Source: Tetmemena sp. SeJ-2015 (taxonomy: Eukaryota > Ciliophora > Spirotrichea > Sporadotrichida > Oxytrichidae). From it: a stretch of DNA of 64,000 nt. The notes under the pieces are model-generated. The model was given only the letters and a program-made list of their open reading frames with translations. It was not told the DNA's origin and did not search any database. The stretch is from the NCBI GenBank assembly GCA_027382625.1, contig JAJKFJ010021086.1, forward strand, positions 1 to 64,000, given 5' to 3'. This document shows positions 46,925-59,504 of this stretch, piece after piece. Both the position numbers and the translations under genes were made by a program. Positions within the stretch are counted from its first letter, which is position 1, and each line of letters starts with the position of its first letter.

Positions 46925-49900
46925 AAGCTAGATCAAGTGAACTTGCATATGATAATGTAGGATATTGAAAAGTAGCAGTCTCTTAAAGATCTTTCATCTG
47001 CTGATATGAAGTAGCTCAGTGACGAAGGGTTCGAAAAGATCAAGCCCTTCATCATAAGAATGAAAAATTTAATAACAAAATTTTAAAGAAAAGAGGTAAA
47101 CTGAGTGTAGTTATTCATGAATAGCAATGAAGATCACGGCTACTTGGACAAGTACGAGCTCAAGTCAGCCTCACAAAGACTGGGAATCTTAATCGTAACT
47201 ATACAGCACATAAGTTCCATATTCTCTTTGCTAAATCCTGACAAGGCTCAGAGACTCGACCTGAACTGCTGATTGACAAGTATTACGAGTACTTAAATTC
47301 GAAATGCATTCCAGAGAGTCATAAGATGCTCATTAATTATGAGAAGGATTGCAAGTATGCCTAGCTGAAGAAGTACCATTCAGTTTCGAAAATATTCTTT
47401 GACAAGAACTTTTTGAGAGTACCCAACGATAGGAATGTAGATATCTAAACTCAAGAGTTCATGAAAACCCTCAAGAAGAAGATTAAATAAAGTTAGTGTG
47501 AAAGGAAGTTTCTATGTTTAAGATGGTTGGAGTGCAGGAGTTGACTGAGAAGTTGTTCATAGCTAAATTGCTTGATGCCAACTCATCCATTGATTTCTAG
47601 AAGTTTTCAGATCAAGTGTGGGAAAGGAGACTCAAGGACTTGATGATGGAATGCATGGCTGGTGTGAATGGACAGGGCAAGGAAGCGCAGAGATCATAAA
47701 CAGAAGACTGTTCTGCAGATGGCCGCTTCAACATATCACTACTAGACCATCAGACTCTAATACTATCTTCTCTCAGCACAAGAACAAGCTTGAGAGAGAT
47801 CCGATAGAGCAAGATTTTCAGCTTTTTTGATGAATTGATATTGTGGATATATTTCAATGTCTACAAAACTATCATCAACAGATATTCATTCATATTTCTA
47901 TATAGATATTGATACTACCCTTTGATTCTCAAGGACTTGATAGATTTGGTTACTCTCGATTTCATAAAGAGTTGCTCTGGTAGGAGTTCATGAAGAAGCT
48001 GCAATATGAGTTCAACAAACTTGCCCTCATCAACAAAGTCCTCCTCACTTATTTTGAATCTCTAGAGTTCAAGGACGAGAGCAACCTCTATACTCTCTTT
48101 TAGTAAGAACGCATCGAGCCTGATGAACTCAAGAAGATTTTTGCCTCGAGAGGTATTACAGCCGACGAGGTCGATATTCAATATCACATGAAGGAGTAAT
48201 AATTAATTGTGTTCTATTAATGATAAGTATGATTCTAAGCAAGCAGTCTCTGTAAAGTTCCATGATATCGAGAGAGACTGTAAAGGACTCACTGAAAATC
48301 TCAGTCAGAGAAGCTTAACCTAGCTAACCTCCCTTAGGTTCTTCAAGCAATCAACGTAACCTAGATTTAATAAGGTAGACACTCTGAGAACTCTTTAGCA
48401 AGTCTAATAGAGTATGATCGACGTAAATTGCGTAAATAGAATAAGCGAAATACAGGAGTGGACTTACCTTGAATATTTTCACTGACTTGTCCTAGTAGTA
48501 GTAGAGCTAGTCAGTGAAATTTTAATTAGAACCCAATCACCGATCACATTTTTAAATTAATCGCCAGTCGCTCCAATGTCTTAAATTTTAATTGATCACC
48601 TTTTAATTAAAGGTGGCAGCCACCTCGACTTAGAATAATTAAGATCTCTAATTATCAAAATGTTATAAATTCCAAAGATGGAGTTGACCTTTCCTTGTTC
48701 CTCGTTGTCGTATTCCTCACACTGGCCTTCACCCTCTTCAAACTGAATTCTTTTCATTTCTGCAACCACCCTAATTTACGTCGATCATACTCTATAAGGT
48801 GGGTGGGAATAATCTTCACAAAGTAAATGAATGCGATTGCCCAAGAGGCTCAAACTCAAACCCCAGAATCCTCCATCTGTAAATTTATTCTCGAGCTCAC
48901 TACCATAAAGCAAACAAGGGATAATATAGATGTGGTATTGTATTAATAAAGATGCAGGCAGGAGCGAAGAGTCAGAGTGAGCAAGTATCTAAGTTCGTTT
49001 CAGTCTCACTGTTGATCCAGCGGTTCAAGACGTAATTTTATACCTAAGACAAAGTTGACACTGCGCACATATTTTAAAAATAGAAACCTCCAAATCAACT
49101 GACCAGTGGCAAATACAGAAGACAGTTAGAGAGTGAGAGAGAGATCATAAGCTTCTTTTTGGACTATCACTTTGACTACCTTTCTTCAACAATAGACAGA
49201 TTAAAACAAGCCCTTATAAAATACCCTTTTCACTTTGAGAAAGACCCCACTCCTCATCGCTTTGAAGACCTTTTGACGAAGTATTAGGATGGAACACACA
49301 TGAACACGCAGCTCCTGATAGTAGACTTGAGCGAGAAGCTGTTCATGTTAGATCAATTGTTGCAGATCATGAACAACATCCAAAAGCAGATCTCCCTCAA
49401 GGCTCTTAAGTTAGAGCAAGCTTAGGCCATTCATAATCATAAGTCCGTTTGGCTTTTTCTTCATTCCAAAGATAGAGAAGTTAAAACTGCACCAACTAAC
49501 AGCAGAGGAGTACAGATAAGTGTTCCTCCTCCTGGAGGTGAAGGTCTCCCCTTGACAAGGTCAATAAGCTGCTCCAGCACTTCTACCAACCTGACAAGCA
49601 GGGTAAGCGCTCATATAAAAATAATTGATGCTGAGTGCTCTTTTCTGTAGTTCATTGAGGACATCAGGAGTATCGAGAAGGAGTCGAGCATCAATAAGAG
49701 GAAGAAGAACCTCCCCAACCCCAACGAGCTCCTTAAGCACTTCGCCTACTGTACCAAGACTAGAAAGCTCAAGAACATTGGTTCCCTCATCATAGACAAC
49801 GACCTCAAGCACCAAAATCTCATTGAGTAAAATGAAAATATTAAAAAACCTTAAGAATTATGAATTTAGAAGGAGATATTCTACAGAGTGATTAATCGTC

Positions 49901-52900
49901 TGCAGCTTGGCTTAGGCGAAAACTACTCCAAGAAGACCTCACAATCTAACATGATTCGTATAGATAAATATCTTCCTCCTTGCGTTAAGCTTGGAATGAT
50001 AGACATAGTGCGAGCAAGGGACGATTTGAACTCTATGATAAGCAAACAAGAACTTCAAAGTGCATCTAAAGTCCATATTCAATACTCTAGTTAATGAAAG
50101 CATCGTTGGCTGCATTGATATGTCACCTAAATCCAGCAAGAAGAAGGTACAGCTGGAACTAGAGGCTCAGAATACCTTCATCAGCCAAGACAGTCAAGGG
50201 AAGTCTAACTGTTTAGGAATTCCAAACTGGTATCGACCACCTGAATGTCAAAATGGGAGACTTATTATAGTTTGAATAACTTTACTCATTTATAATTGAA
50301 GATCAAAGTTTCCACACAACCTACTTCGCTCACTTATTGAGCTGACCAAGAAGTTTACCTTAGCTGCCAGTCATAAGTCGTTCAACTATAGCAGATAACA
50401 GGCAAGAACTGCGTTCTCACCTAGACCCAACTCTAAGAAGTCATCTTCACCGACATCGCAAATATCTTAGCTAAGAATATAATCCCCGTGCTTGATCAGA
50501 TCCACATCTTCGACAGCTCCAAGACTCATCAACTTAACTGATTTAAAAAAAAATCAATATCGAGCTCCGTTACTTCATTGGAGACTAGCAGTGGATAGAG
50601 CAAAACTCACAGGTCAAGATCAAGATATGTGTGATTGCTATCGATGTCATGAAGTAAAAGCAGGACAGTGAACAACAAGGACAAAGAGAAAGGGAGTATA
50701 ATGAGATGGAGTTAAATATCAAAGAGCAGTAGACACAGCCTGATGCACCTGCGAAGAGTAAGAAATACTGTGGCTACTCAGAAGAGCGTAGCTAACATGA
50801 GCTCACTAAGAATATCTCCTCAAGATCCTGACTTCATATTCAACAACGTTATGACTCAGTATTTTTTTAAAGGAATTTCTGTATAAGCTTTCTTTAAGAA
50901 GTTCAGTCGCCTAGTGCAATCTTATTTTTGAGAAGAACGCTTTCAAACAAGCTCTTGCTATTCTCAACCTTAAATGGACAGACGAAAAGAAGGTGAGTGA
51001 GCTTTTCGATGCAATTTATTTTGCAGATCATAACGGCAGATATTAGAAGTCGGTGAGAATATAAAATCTAGATGAGGCTATGATGATGAACGCAGCCAGG
51101 ATCGCAGATGACTTTTAAGCTACAAAAATTCAGTCTGTCTATGCTTCTCTTAAAAGCAGAACATGCTTTCAAAACTAAAGGAGCACTTCAACTTTCATAT
51201 AGAGTGGCTGTTATATAATGACAACTTTTCATTTACAAGCTGAGATGGGATAGCATATGTACCACGAAAGAGAAGTCAAATTCAAATTTTAGATGTCCTA
51301 AATATTGGTAGATAAACTCAAGATCCCACTCACTGAGGATCGGCTGCTAACTCTCCTGCCGAGATACAAATCAGACTGTGACCCAACGAGGCTAGACTTT
51401 GTGAAGTCCATTCATGATATAGAGTACTGCAACATGGACATCAAGCCCTCGCTAATTTTGACTATTGAGCTCACTGAGGATATCTCCAATGGCCTTTCTT
51501 ATAAATCTAATAAAGGACTACATATCCCCAGATGAGCTCTTCATTGATACTTACCACTCTTTAGTGCTCAAGTTATCGACTTATAAGGAAGTGACTCAGT
51601 ACGACCAGTTTCTCAGATAGATGGATGACATCTAGATTGGTTTCAGCCATGAAAAGGAAAACTTCAGCAACTTCTTCAAACTTGCGGAAACAGGCGAGGT
51701 AGCTCTTGGAGCACTTAAGAACGAATATTGTGGGGTTGGCGTTGTGCAGCTTTCAAACACTCTCAAGAGACTTGCTCAGAGTAAGTTAGCACTTTTATTT
51801 ATTACAACTTAGAAACCCTGGCCCAGATATACCAGCAAATCCTAGGCAAGGTATATTCTGAAAGTAGAATTACACTTAGACTGTCTTCACTATCTTTTCG
51901 TAGTTCGACTAGCAGAAGACTAAGCTCGAGAATTTCGAAGACTTCTTATTCGTCATAAAGGGAAGCTAAGAGTGCGAGAACTTAAGACAACTGACTACTA
52001 GCATTTCAAAGGGCCAAAAGACGAGCATGATTAAGTCATCATTGCTTAAGACATGATAGAGTACGACAAGTTCTTCGCAAACTTCAGCAAGGTAGAGAAG
52101 TTTGCTATCAAGGAAGGATTCAACTCTTTCTTGCAGGCCAAGAATGAGTAGGCTGTGGAGATTAATCGAACCTAGGAAAAGACTAAGTGAATATACCACA
52201 AGATGGACGGCTTTTGGCAGAAGCAGGGTATAATTGATCTGACGTGCGAGGAGTTGATGAGTAGAGACAGAAACAGAACAAGTGTGCCGTCAGGCGCACA
52301 AATTCAAAAAGCCTTCAAGTCAAGATACCCACTTAAAAAGAAACAAATTAGCTTTTGGTTTTCGATCCCTTCTAGTGTCCTAAAACTATCTTATATATAC
52401 ATTTCTATATCTAATGATGCTCTATATGGTTTTCGGAAGAGCTAGATGCAGCAAATCTAATCTAACAACCGCAAGGATTCATAACTTCCTTCACTTAAAG
52501 AGCCAATACACAATAATCCAATAGACAGAGCGAACAGCATGCCCCAATTCGGTATTTGGACAGTATCAACGAGCAGAACTTGATAATTTAAGTGAGTTTC
52601 AAAGACTAGCTGGAGCTCAAGTACTAGACCGTTGCGAATATCGTATTTCAAATAATCTAGAGCAACAACCAACTTAGAGACTAAGAGTTCTTCTCAACAT
52701 TTAGAGGAGATAGCACTTACTTAACAATAAAGTATATAATTGTGGTATAAGTCATACTTCCACAGACATGGATGTCAAAGTGCTTCCAATACTTCAGAAG
52801 CTCCCACACAGCGAGCCTTAATTTCAAAAGTTCATTTAGCACTTCGTAGTCTCAGAGGTTATCTCTCAACTCCTCTCTGACCTTCAGAGCTAGATCCAAG

Positions 52901-55562
52901 CCAAGGATTCTAAAGTGGAAATGTTAATTTCCCCACCCTCTTATTCAGACTTCCTGAGACATTCTATTATTTCAAGAACTTAATTGAATAGACTCTGCAT
53001 CTAGTTCCAGCTGCTGCTCCTGAGCTTTAAGTCTGTCAACTTGGCTATGGATGGAGAGCCTCAAGTCATTTTAGTTGAATAACTGCTCACTCAAATTTGG
53101 AAAGTCGTCACTAGCTATTGATTGTAGCATCTTAAGAGCCTCAAGCCAAGTTACTTTCTCGTCTTACTTCAAATTTTGAGATAGGATGTGAATGCTAGCA
53201 ACAACTAGATGAGCAGAAATGGATAAGCTGACGCCATCCCGGTTTCCAAGCAGCTCAGTTTCTTTAACAACAAAGTGAGGCAGGTGCTATCCAAGATAAA
53301 CGAGCACCTCAAGAAGAATAGCATCTCAACTATGTAGCTGCACACGTCAATCGATTATCCTCTACTTTAAATTTTAATGGACAAGAACCAGTTGGTGGAG
53401 AGGTCTGAGTTTGTGACCTACTTCTCATCGGACATGGCTATCAAAGGACTGCATAAAGAGCATCCAGCGGAACCATGCTGACAAGATGAATGGCTTCAAC
53501 TTGGACCTGCAGAAAGAGATGTAGAAGAAGATTGACCCCCTCATCAGTTATTTCAATCAGGAAGGCGTAAGACAGATATCATTAGATAAATTAGTTAATA
53601 CCTTCTACTCTTAATAAATATTGGTTTATTTTATTGATTTTACAACTAGGCGATCAGCCTAACAGAGGCAAAGGAGATCATGAAAGTGGCAGACATAGAC
53701 AACTCCAAGGCCATCGACAAGCAAGAGTTCGGAAGTGTTATGCTACCCAAGTTCAAGGAGGAGATGCTCTCTTACGAGCAGAACATGGATGAGCTTAGGA
53801 GCCTCTTAGGGAGTGCGAAGCTTACCACTCCAATTAAAATATAATAAATAATTAGTTTTGTTTATTTACTTGCCCATGGCTGTGTTGAAGACAGCCCTGC
53901 TGAAGTTGAACCTCGACTTTACAGACGTGCAGTTGGAGCAGCTGATGAAGGAGATGGACTCCAACCAGAATCTAGACATTGACGAGTTCATCGCTTTCCT
54001 ATCTATAGAGGACCACACAAAGTTCAATTACTCCAAGACTAAAACAAATATCATGTGTATCAGGTACACTCGCAAGCTGGGCACCATCGATTTCTGTAAC
54101 TGCTTCAAGAACTTCCCTTCAAGCTTCTTACCCTCCTTCACCACTGAGTAGTTAGAGAGGAGAGGCTTAAACACGCTCTCCGATGGACTATACCCAGAGT
54201 ACGACTCAAAGACCTTGGTCTTCAAGGATCTTCAGGAACTTAGAATAATGATTGTCATTGCTTGCTGCTTCTTTAATAACTTAACCAGATAAACAAAGCA
54301 ATAACTGGGGATGGATAGAAGCAGTTCTCACTAGAGTGGGAGCCCTATTTCAGTTACGAAATCTAGCTAGACAAGCTATCAGGCGTGTTACCGTCTAAGT
54401 AGGGGGGATTTGACTGGTCTAAGAACACTCATAGGGGAGTCAGAGACATTCTTCATTGCAATAAGACAGGTGATTATATGGTGAAGTCAAGTTGCTCTTC
54501 AACGCCCATGAAAATCTGAATTAAGCCAAGAGCTTCAAAATGAGAATTTTTACATCTCTTCTTTTTGAGAGTGGTCTTGCCGAAGTTTGATAAGGTACCG
54601 AAAGACTTGCACTTTATATTTGAGCTAGTTTACCACACACTCCATTACTCAGATTCATTACAGGAAGTAACCTGCGCATAAATATTCATTCCCATAGTAC
54701 AATTAGATAAGACAGCAAAGTGAAAGTAGCATTGAAAGGTGGTAATCCGCAATCAGAGGTGAATATTCAGTAGTCTTAACTCCATCAAGAGCCAAAGGTC
54801 TTTACCTTTTTAAAGAAGCTAACTGCTAATATAGATGAGCTTTAAATTGATCTCACAGTCGAGCTCTACTTCAAATTGTAAGAGCTTAGTCTTCGTGTGC
54901 ATGACGTCTCAAAATTGTCTAGAAGCTAGAGACTACTCAGTTTTGGGGCTGTCTTCCTACTCTACTACTTGAAGAAGCTGATGAAGTAACAGCAGACTAT
55001 GACAGCCCCTCAAGTAGACTTTGTAATAGCTCAGTTCTGCAAAATCTACAACAACCAAGATGTCAATCTTATCTTCAGTTGCTGGACGGAGATGCCCGCC
55101 AAGTTTGCTGCTATAGGCACCTCTGGTAAAGACACTCAAGTGGGCAGTGGAATTGACTCTGGCCATGAGAAGGATGGAGGAGCTCATTATAAAGGTCTGC
55201 TCAATAATCTACAGCTCAGAATTTCAGTTCGACCATGTCTGCTCCACGAGATCAACTCACTCAGACCTCTTTAGAAATAGTGAAATGTTCTTAAAGAATT
55301 AACTTATGCCAGGCAGTAGAGAGAAACGCACAATAGACCACACCAAGAAAAAGAAGGAAGTCAAGGAAGTTACAAAGAGAATCTGAAGCTAATTAACAGT
55401 TGTTGGAATAGGACTTTCTGAACTGCATATTTACAAGATGAATACAAGCCGTTCAACATATCTGAGATGGAGATCACTATGTGTGGCATCAACTATATCG
55501 ATTCTAAGAAAGAAAAACTACTCAAAATATATAAAGAAATTATGGGATTCAACATATTGTGA
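46925..55562 (+). CDS. Very large EF-hand-like repeat protein (one or more genes)
   Basis: Long ciliate-code frames with consistent codon style fill this region on the plus strand, ending at a TGA at 55,560-55,562. Helix-loop-helix units recur: NSNEDHGYLDKYEL (47,130), IEPDELKKIFASRGITADEV (48,120), ILVDKLKIPLTEDRLLTLLP (51,300), SQFDQQKTKLENFEDFLFVI (51,900), QVLSKINEHLKKNSISTMQL (53,290), DIDNSKAIDKQE (53,689, a canonical 12-residue EF loop with D1, D3, S5, D9, E12) and DSNQNLDIDEF (53,957, one residue short). The last third has SSFLPSFTTEQLERRG and a beta-rich tail with EWEPYFSYEIQLDKL. Short GT-AG introns are placed at 49,603, 51,781, 51,851 and 53,567. One-base shifts recur every few hundred bases. 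A calcium-regulated scaffold is likely. Whether this is one gene of about 2,500 codons or several is not settled. Confidence 0.55.
48407..48795. repeat. 23-bp exact inverted repeat pair
   Basis: Positions 48,407-48,429 (starting ATAGAGTATGATCGACG) and 48,773-48,795 are exact reverse complements over 23 bases. Between them lies repeat copy B. The left copy is in the plus-strand coding-like frame of the EF-hand gene; the right copy opens a minus-strand frame with acidic coding character (RVVAEMKRIQFEEGEGQCEE). A third, diverged copy is at 25,241-25,263 in the villin pseudogene. Confidence 0.85.
48477..48648 (+). repeat. Hairpin-plus-palindrome repeat, copy B
   Basis: Reverse-complement counterpart of copy A. 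The hairpin arms are TTTCACTGACT (48,477-48,487) and AGTCAGTGAAA (48,509-48,519), around a loop with GTAGTAGTAG, followed by about 130 bp very similar to copy A and containing GGTGGCAGCCACC at 48,612-48,624. It interrupts the EF-hand coding region. Confidence 0.8.
49603..49650 (+). other. GT-AG intron, 48 bp
   Basis: Starts GTAAGC after CAG and ends CTGTAG before a frame reading FIEDIRSIEKESSINKRKKN. An extra G immediately upstream puts the joined frame off by one, consistent with the other homopolymer indels in this locus. Confidence 0.55.
51781..51812 (+). other. GT-AG intron, 32 bp
   Basis: GTAAGTTAGC...CAACTTAG. Removal joins NTLKRLAQ to KTLAQIYQQILGK in frame. The 3-bp repeat AGA at both ends would allow the same product by IES excision, but the splice signals are good. 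Confidence 0.6.
51851..51879 (+). other. GT-AG intron, 29 bp
   Basis: GTATATTCTG...TACACTTAG. Removal joins QQILGK to TVFTIFSQFDQQKTKLENF in frame. This is extremely short for an intron outside heterotrich ciliates. Confidence 0.5.
53567..53649 (+). other. GT-AG intron, 83 bp
   Basis: GTAAGACAGA...CAACTAG between coding ...SYFNQEG and AISLTEAKEIMKVADIDNSK. The join is in frame. An AGGCG repeat flanks it, but excision by that repeat would not restore the EF-hand frame, so an intron is preferred. Confidence 0.65.
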
Positions 55563-55899
55563 GTGACCTAACTCATAGCTTTTTTCTAGTTTCCATTTCC
55601 ATTCTATCATTTTAAAGTCCAAAATATCGGATTAATCTAAATGAAAGTTTTGAATTGTATTAATATATCATAAGCAAATAATCATGAACTAATTCAATAA
55701 ATCAAGGATCTATATATTCAAGAGAATTTTCCCCATTCCCTTTTAGAACTCGCATCTGATGGGAAGGTAGCTAACCATGAGTCTACGTTAAGCCTGCCTA
55801 GTTAAAGGAAAATGTTGTTAGCCAAAAGCTGAACCAGTTGGCAGCAAATTACCAGCTGACTAATTATTGGAAAAGCTGTTGTAGCAGTTGTTTATAGCG

Positions 55900-58079
55900 T
55901 TAGTGGGCTGGATGATAGAGTTCTCAAAGACTATAGTAATGCCATTCTTTACCTCTGCGGTTCTTCTCTATAATGACTATATTTCTGATGCGAGGGTCCT
56001 TCGCATACTCCTTTGACTGTCCAGTACTCAGTTTCCGAGTGAACATCCCTCTCTCCTTCATCTTCGAATAACTTAAGACTAATTAGTTACGATGCAATCG
56101 ATTTATTATATTTTTTCTCTTCTTGACTATGGCACAGTCCCATCTAAGTTGTCTGCATTTGATACTCTACTGGCCCTATCCTTGTACTTGAGTCTGAGTT
56201 GCGCAAGATCCCGTGCTTCGAGTGGATCTTGCCCTTGAGTTGGAAGGCGCTGCTATTTGCTGAATGTTAGTTAACTCCACAAAGACCTTACCTTTCTTGA
56301 TGATGACCTTCTTGATCTTCTGCTAGAGCTCCCTCAGCCCCTTGGGATAGTGCTTGCTAATTTTCATCTCTGATTCAGCTTCACAATTATCGTGTCTATC
56401 ACAGCCTTTTCATAATTTAGGAATAAAAGTGCCATTCTTAATCTGCTTCTGCTCGGAATGAGGCTGGCAAGTTCTTTTGTTCCTCTCCATTACCTGCATT
56501 CTATACAAAGCAAAACAAATTGCTCAAAGAAAATCTCTACAAAGTGGAGATTAAAAAGCAGCTCATTCTCTTTCAAGTTCTTGTGGAAGAACTGCTGCTG
56601 AGTCCGCAGCTTCTAAACCTTGTGTGCATCATAAGAAATATGTCGCATCCTGCTGCTTGAACAGACCCTGGATGGTGATGATTCATAGCTAGTTGATTAT
56701 GATCAACTTAGTGCTCTTCTTCAGGATTTCTACTCGCACAGTACACAAAGTAGGCGAAGAATTGATAGATTGAATCACAGATACTCTTCGACTGCCCGTT
56801 CTTCTTTATGAAGCCCACGACATAGTTCTCAATTTGCTTGACTATATCAGATAATACCAATATCTCGCATTCTCAAAGATGTTGCCTCGATCGAAGAGGT
56901 TCAAGTACTTATCTAGCAAAGTATCACTGCTGGAAAACGGCCTTCTCTTCAGCCATTTCATCTCGAGTCTCTTTCCTTACTTCTTTACCCTTATTCTTGC
57001 CCTGTCTCTCTCCAGCTTCCTGCTGTTGTTAGTGCTTGACTGTAAACTAGTGAGACAATTGCTTCTTCTCCTCTATTCTCACCTTGATCTTCTCAAATAG
57101 CAGAAAACATTTAAGAATAGATTATAAATTTTTTAACTGCATGAATTTGTCGGTGTTTCTGATAGTGGTGAAGTTCTTCATGTCCTGAAGTGAGAGCATA
57201 CTTTATTTGTGAGTGAGTATGCCTTGGAGCAATATCTCGTTCTTGAGCACGTTCTCCAAGAGCAGACTATGCACGAAGTGGAAAGCCAGATCTGAGCATA
57301 ATCTTTACTACTCGCTTTTCTAGATTGCATTGGCGTGTAACTTCATTAAATTTGCTGTATCAGTTTTTTCTAGGTTATGAGGGTCATTAGAAGAGACTCC
57401 CTGCTTCCTTTCGAAGGAAGAAAGCTCTTCTGAGTTGTCAAATGAGAGCCAGAAATCTTGAGTATCTTGCAAGTTAAAAGTGGTTACCTTAGAACTTTCA
57501 GAGATAGTGATATAATCAAAACTAAGTTTAGATTTAAAGAGGGGATACCTGATTCTTATTTCATCAGCCCTGCAGAAAAGTTTAGTCTGGAAGTCTACTT
57601 AGTCTGTGAAGATGTGGGCTTCCTTGTTATTGTGTGAACTGTAGAAGCCTATGACCAGCCAGACCAAGCTGCTATCATAGGTAGAAATGATGCTCGAAGG
57701 GACCTCATGCTATTTAAGTTGAAGCAAGCTCGAGGATGAACCCATTTGAAGTCAGTGCAGGCTTTTACTTCTCTCCAGTTGGATTAGGTTTCCCTAGCTG
57801 TTTGAAAGCAAGCCAGAGGAGTCATAACTCTGCTACCTAAGAGCCTACAATGGCGTGGCCTGGGTGCTCTTCTTTCTTTGCAGGCTTTGAAAAGCTTTGG
57901 TTAACAGGATTTGGAAATCTGTTTCCTAGAAAATTACAAGTGACAAGAAAGGTTTAAAGTTTTTTAAAATACAGAAGCGCATCTGCAAGTCCTTATTTGA
58001 TGGACTGCAGAAAGTTTTGATAGGACTGGTTCTCTTTTGAGGGGTCGAATACACATATGGTGTTGAATCTTGCACTCAT
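55900..58079 (-). CDS. Large coding region, unrecognised (tentative longin-type start)
   Basis: An ATG at 58,079 starts MSARFNTICVFDPSKENQSY and continues with QSIKQGLADALLYFKKLQ, then IISTYDSSLVWLVIGFYSSH. A long frame follows from about 57,860 to 57,135 (AHIFTDQVDFQTKLFCRADE, TTFNLQDTQDFWLSFDNSEE, AFHFVHSLLLENVLKNEILL), then IKVRIEEKKQLSHQFTVKHQ, NYVVGFIKKNGQSKSICDSI and a C-terminal region with KGCDRHDNCEAESEMKISKH and KDPRIRNIVIIEKNRRGKEW. The start loosely resembles the first longin domain of CCZ1/HPS4/INTU proteins; this is a weak analogy. About eight frame changes or TGAs occur. Base composition is richer in GC than in the flanks, supporting a real gene. Confidence 0.5.
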
Positions 58080-58494
58080 CTTATACAAGTCAAGCTATTC
58101 TACATTTAATAAAATTTGAGCGATTATCATCTTCTCAATCTTACATTTTATGATTATGGATCATGGGTTGCAATTAAATTTGCTCTGACTTTCTTAGCTT
58201 ATCTCACTCTTTCTATAAACTAATCTTCTTCTCTCCCGTCTTCAAACAAGAATAGAGAGAAATTTTTTTATTGCAAGCTACTTTTCTTGATTACGCTTGA
58301 ATAATCTAGTCATTAAGCTTTAAGACTCACCCTGTTCTTAGTGTTAAAATTGATAGAGAAAGAATTTATCTTTTTATCAATTGGTAGTCTAGCTAGTATG
58401 CAATCCTGAGGTTAGTTTTTATATCTTGAAGGTATTAAGCAAGCAAGCTTCAAGCTCTTGGAGAAGCTAGCAAGTTCCTCATGTATGTTACTTT

Positions 58495-58835
58495 ACTAAC
58501 TCATTAGCACTATTTTAGAGTCTTCATATATCTCTTATATTTATATATAGTTTCTCTTCGATACACTGTCAATTACTACTCCACTTCCCATCGCTTCTAA
58601 GACAAGGTGAAGCTTCTAAGTCTAAAAGAGGAGTTATTTTCTGGCCTGATTAAATCTCGGTGAGAAGCCAGCGCCTAAGCCTTTGGGAGAGATTGCTGTA
58701 CTCTGTTTTTGCTTTTTACTGATGCTGTTGTTGATGTTGTTATTGTTATAGCTATGATGATTAGGTGAAGAAAGGTTATGCTTAGGCCAGCGACAGATTT
58801 AGCAAATGCCCTGGCACTGGCAATTCGGTAAAAAA
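58495..58835 (-). CDS. Cys-motif protein, SAXO/STOP-like N-terminus
   Basis: The minus-strand frame begins NCQCQGICQICRWPKHNLSS, then an Asn-rich linker (NNNNINNSISKKQ) and SPKGLGAGFSPRF, LEAMGSGVVIDSV, ending at a TGA near 58,495 (about 110 codons). The C-x-C-x3-C-x2-C...H arrangement at the very start resembles the N-terminal cysteine motif of SAXO (stabiliser of axonemal microtubules) proteins that are numerous in ciliates. The typical downstream microtubule-binding repeats are not seen, so this may be the first MDS(s) of such a gene. No start Met is visible next to the motif. Confidence 0.4.
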
Positions 58836-59164
58836 TAACTAATTAGAAATATTTACTTAATGAACTGTGGAAGAGCAAGTATGAGGCTCTCTTCCAAATT
58901 CTATAGGTCAAATATAATAAGATTATCGTGAATTGGTAGTTTTTAAAATTGATAGTTTTTGTTACCTTTGTCAACAGCTGTATAGGAGTTTAATTTAGAT
59001 TATAATTTCATTTATTAAATTTCTAAAAAAGGAAAAATAAGCAATAGGATGGAATTGGAGAAGCAATCTCACTAAAGGAACTGGAACCATTTGTGATAAC
59101 AAGTTGAAGTAATTAATCCTTTATTATTAGACAATAATTATGATGATTACTTTTGAGTTTAGCT

Positions 59165-59420
59165 CATTTTTAGGACTTTCTATAACACTTTCATAGGCTG
59201 GTCATGAGACTTTAAGAAAGATGATTTGCTGCACGAGAGTCAGTTTAGTGCTTCATACTTACAGCATCTGACTACTATTCATTATGGCAAGACTGTAAAA
59301 AAGTAGATATCACTTCAAAGCAGAGATGAGTGTATGCTTTCTTTATATGCTATCACTTTTCTTATTAAATGCTTGTAGGGTTTGAATGGCGAGAAGGAGC
59401 AGCAAACACAATAAGACAGA
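59165..59420 (+). CDS. Short coding-like region, unrecognised
   Basis: A plus-strand frame reads TFYNTFIGWS, a TGA, then DFKKDDLLHESQFSASYLQH and TTIHYGKTVKKQISLQSRDE to a TGA near 59,423. The TGA falls where Trp would fit well. AT-rich sequence before it (59,108-59,165) may be an IES or intron, since it ends TTTTTAG. Family is unknown. Confidence 0.35.
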
Positions 59421-59504
59421 GGAAATAAAAGCAATAAAAATTAAAGCACTTTTTAGACTAAGGACGAGAGTGATGCAAATACAAAATAAGAGTCAGCTCA
59501 AATA

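Noticed and set aside
24990..48648. A 23-kb transposon bounded by the inverted repeats at 25.0 and 48.5 kb
   Set aside because: The repeats carry flanking gene-like tags inside the duplication, have no terminal motif or target duplication, and the interval contains unrelated genes. A dispersed or segmental duplication is simpler.
53560..53655. IES with AGGCG pointer
   Set aside because: Excision by the repeat gives the wrong frame for the following EF-hand, whereas GT-AG splicing gives the correct one.
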